36,060 nucleotides of DNA from Catenaria anguillulae PL171 (taxonomy: Eukaryota; Blastocladiomycota; Blastocladiomycetes; Blastocladiales; Catenariaceae). This document shows positions 35,140-36,060 of this stretch, one piece after another. Under the pieces are notes generated by a model. It did no database searches and had not been told where the DNA came from. It saw only the letters and a program-made list of their open reading frames with translations. How positions within the stretch are numbered: the stretch's first letter is position 1; the number at the start of each line of letters is the position of its first letter. Position numbers and translations under genes: made by a program. The stretch lies in contig MCFL01000243.1 of assembly GCA_002102555.1 (NCBI GenBank), positions 1 through 36,060 on the forward strand. The letters run 5' to 3'.

Positions 35140-36060
35140 GGCTCCTTCGCTACTGTTTGAGCTATCCCGTGCAGAGCGAGCGCTTTTAAGTCGCGTGCGC
35201 CATATCCAGTCTTGCCCAACGTGCGATCCGTTGGTGGGTCAACCCACTTTCGCACCCGCCAAGCCAATTTACATCACAAGGGCTTCCTGCCTCTCCGCTT
35301 CTGAACCTCGTTCCCCTCCTCTCCGGGTCTCTCACCTCCATTCACCTTGCTGGGCGTGCTGACCCTCTACGTGTTTGCCCTGTGGACGACATTCCATTGG
35401 AGGCCGTTATTCCGTCACCTGTTCTCCATATTTTGTGTTCCCGCCTCCATGATGCTGGTGTTTGCTCACTTTCTCCCCTCGCTTCCCTTTGTTGTTTTCA
35501 TGACCAGGACAGTACTCCAGCACAGTATGCAAACGCGTTTGCCTCGATCCGACATCTGCTTGCCAAAAAGTGCCCTCGCCGTGGCCGCCTGCACAATGCA
35601 CTGGTCGCCCTGACCAACGCCGTTTCCGACTGGTGCACATCTCTCGGCCCAGTTGCTGCAATGCCGATTCAGCCCCACCTGGCCCTCACTCCGTTGCACC
35701 ATGTTGGCCAACTCATGGTTTTCTTGGGGAAGAACAGGTCGCCGACCTTCGGTGTGTGTGTTGCCGTTGATTCCCGTAACACGGTGAACGGAACAATCGT
35801 CACGCTGCGCCACTTCGCAGAATGCACTTGCCTGATGCTCGACGAGGGTGTTGTGCCCCCAGGCCACACTTTGCTCCACCTGTGCCTTGACTGCGGCGAC
35901 ATGGGTAGCTGCCAACTGGCGCAGGCAAATCGCGATGTGCCCGACTGCCTCGTCACCATCCTGCTCGCATACACGCGCCCCATTTCGGCCAAGACTCTCA
36001 CGGCGCGTCGCGACGGTGTGGATGCATATGTTATCTTGGCACCTGAACCAAAGCTGCCTA
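35140..36060 (+). mobile_element. LINE copy 6: internal part of an RNase H-clade LINE, runs off the window
   Basis: Collinear with LINE copy 3 from about 18340 onward and with copy 2 from 12428. The match starts near 35140, where the upstream sequence diverges, so it is probably 5'-truncated there. It continues through the linker and Cys/His-rich domain to the last base of the window; RNase H should follow outside. Confidence 0.88.
35190..36060 (+). CDS. LINE copy 6 ORF2 fragment, open to the window edge
   Basis: Open for 290 codons from 35190 to the end. Blocks: QRAIRWWVNPLSHPPSQF, LPASPLLNLVPLLSGSL, AGRADPLRVCPVDDIPLEAV, YANAFASIRHLLAKKCPRRG, HFAECTCLMLDEG and HTLLHLCLDCGDMGSC. A TAA at 35187-35189 replaces a CAA in copy 3, so the upstream frame is interrupted. 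The downstream part is the least damaged copy of this linker in the window and fixes the true frame. The acidic, Cys-rich and Trp-rich blocks have no recognised function. Confidence 0.75.

Noticed and set aside
34980-35362. Small plus-strand ORFs near the right end as host genes
   Set aside because: Those after about 35140 belong to LINE copy 6 in the wrong or overlapping frame; those before it are short and featureless.

Overview
The window is a dense, nested block of transposable elements from a eukaryote. No protein gene could be assigned to the host with confidence. The eukaryotic signs are chromodomain Ty3/gypsy and Ty1/copia LTR elements, non-LTR retrotransposons (LINEs) with poly(A) tails and 14-18 bp target-site duplications (TSDs), and tRNA-headed SINEs. 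The window has moderate GC content and long GC-rich reading frames. An early-diverging fungus, an alga or another protist would fit, but the lineage cannot be fixed from sequence alone.

Layout, left to right. (1) 15-122: a reversed fragment of the Gypsy-1 LTR, then an unassigned flank. (2) 426-8908: Gypsy-1, a chromodomain Ty3/gypsy element with both 210-bp LTRs; between its gag and pol a minus-strand element carrying only a LINE-type ORF1 has inserted (3213-4754, 18-bp TSD). (3) 8909-9964: the 3' end of a divergent LINE (copy 1), into which Gypsy-1 appears to have inserted. (4) 9965-12427: the 3' half of a second chromodomain gypsy (Gypsy-2) with a 182-bp insertion of unknown type. (5) 12428-15269: LINE copy 2, carrying a 161-bp fragment of the ORF1-only family. 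(6) 15270-15937: unrecognised minus-strand coding-like sequence with a SINE (15322-15606). (7) 15938-21248: LINE copy 3, the longest (endonuclease C-terminus, RT, Cys/His-rich linker, RNase H, zinc knuckle), with a perfect 17-bp TSD. (8) 21292-21671: a second type of SINE. (9) about 21689-28471: Copia-1 on the minus strand, with one recognisable LTR, a leader holding 57-bp and 31-bp tandem repeats, an extra unrecognised ORF ahead of gag, then gag, protease, integrase and part of RT. (10) 28499-29276: a SINE split by LINE copy 4. (11) 29277 to about 34695: Copia-2 on the minus strand, split by LINE copy 5 and a SINE. (12) 34696-35139: AT-rich sequence starting at a TTAA, possibly one end of a piggyBac-like DNA transposon. 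(13) about 35140 to the window end: LINE copy 6, running off the edge.

The LINE copies share an almost identical 3' terminus, and the ORF1-only elements carry only the last ~40 bases of it. The best reading is one active LINE machinery that mobilised its own 5'-truncated copies and a separate non-autonomous ORF1-bearing family. The duplications order the events: LINE copy 1 before Gypsy-1 before the ORF1-only element; LINE copy 2 before its 161-bp insert; Copia-2 before LINE copy 5 and SINE-a3; SINE-a2 before LINE copy 4. The most unusual items are the ORF1-only family, the extra ORF and repeat-rich leader of Copia-1, the conserved Cys/His domain between RT and RNase H of the LINE, and SINEs that share heads and bodies in different combinations.
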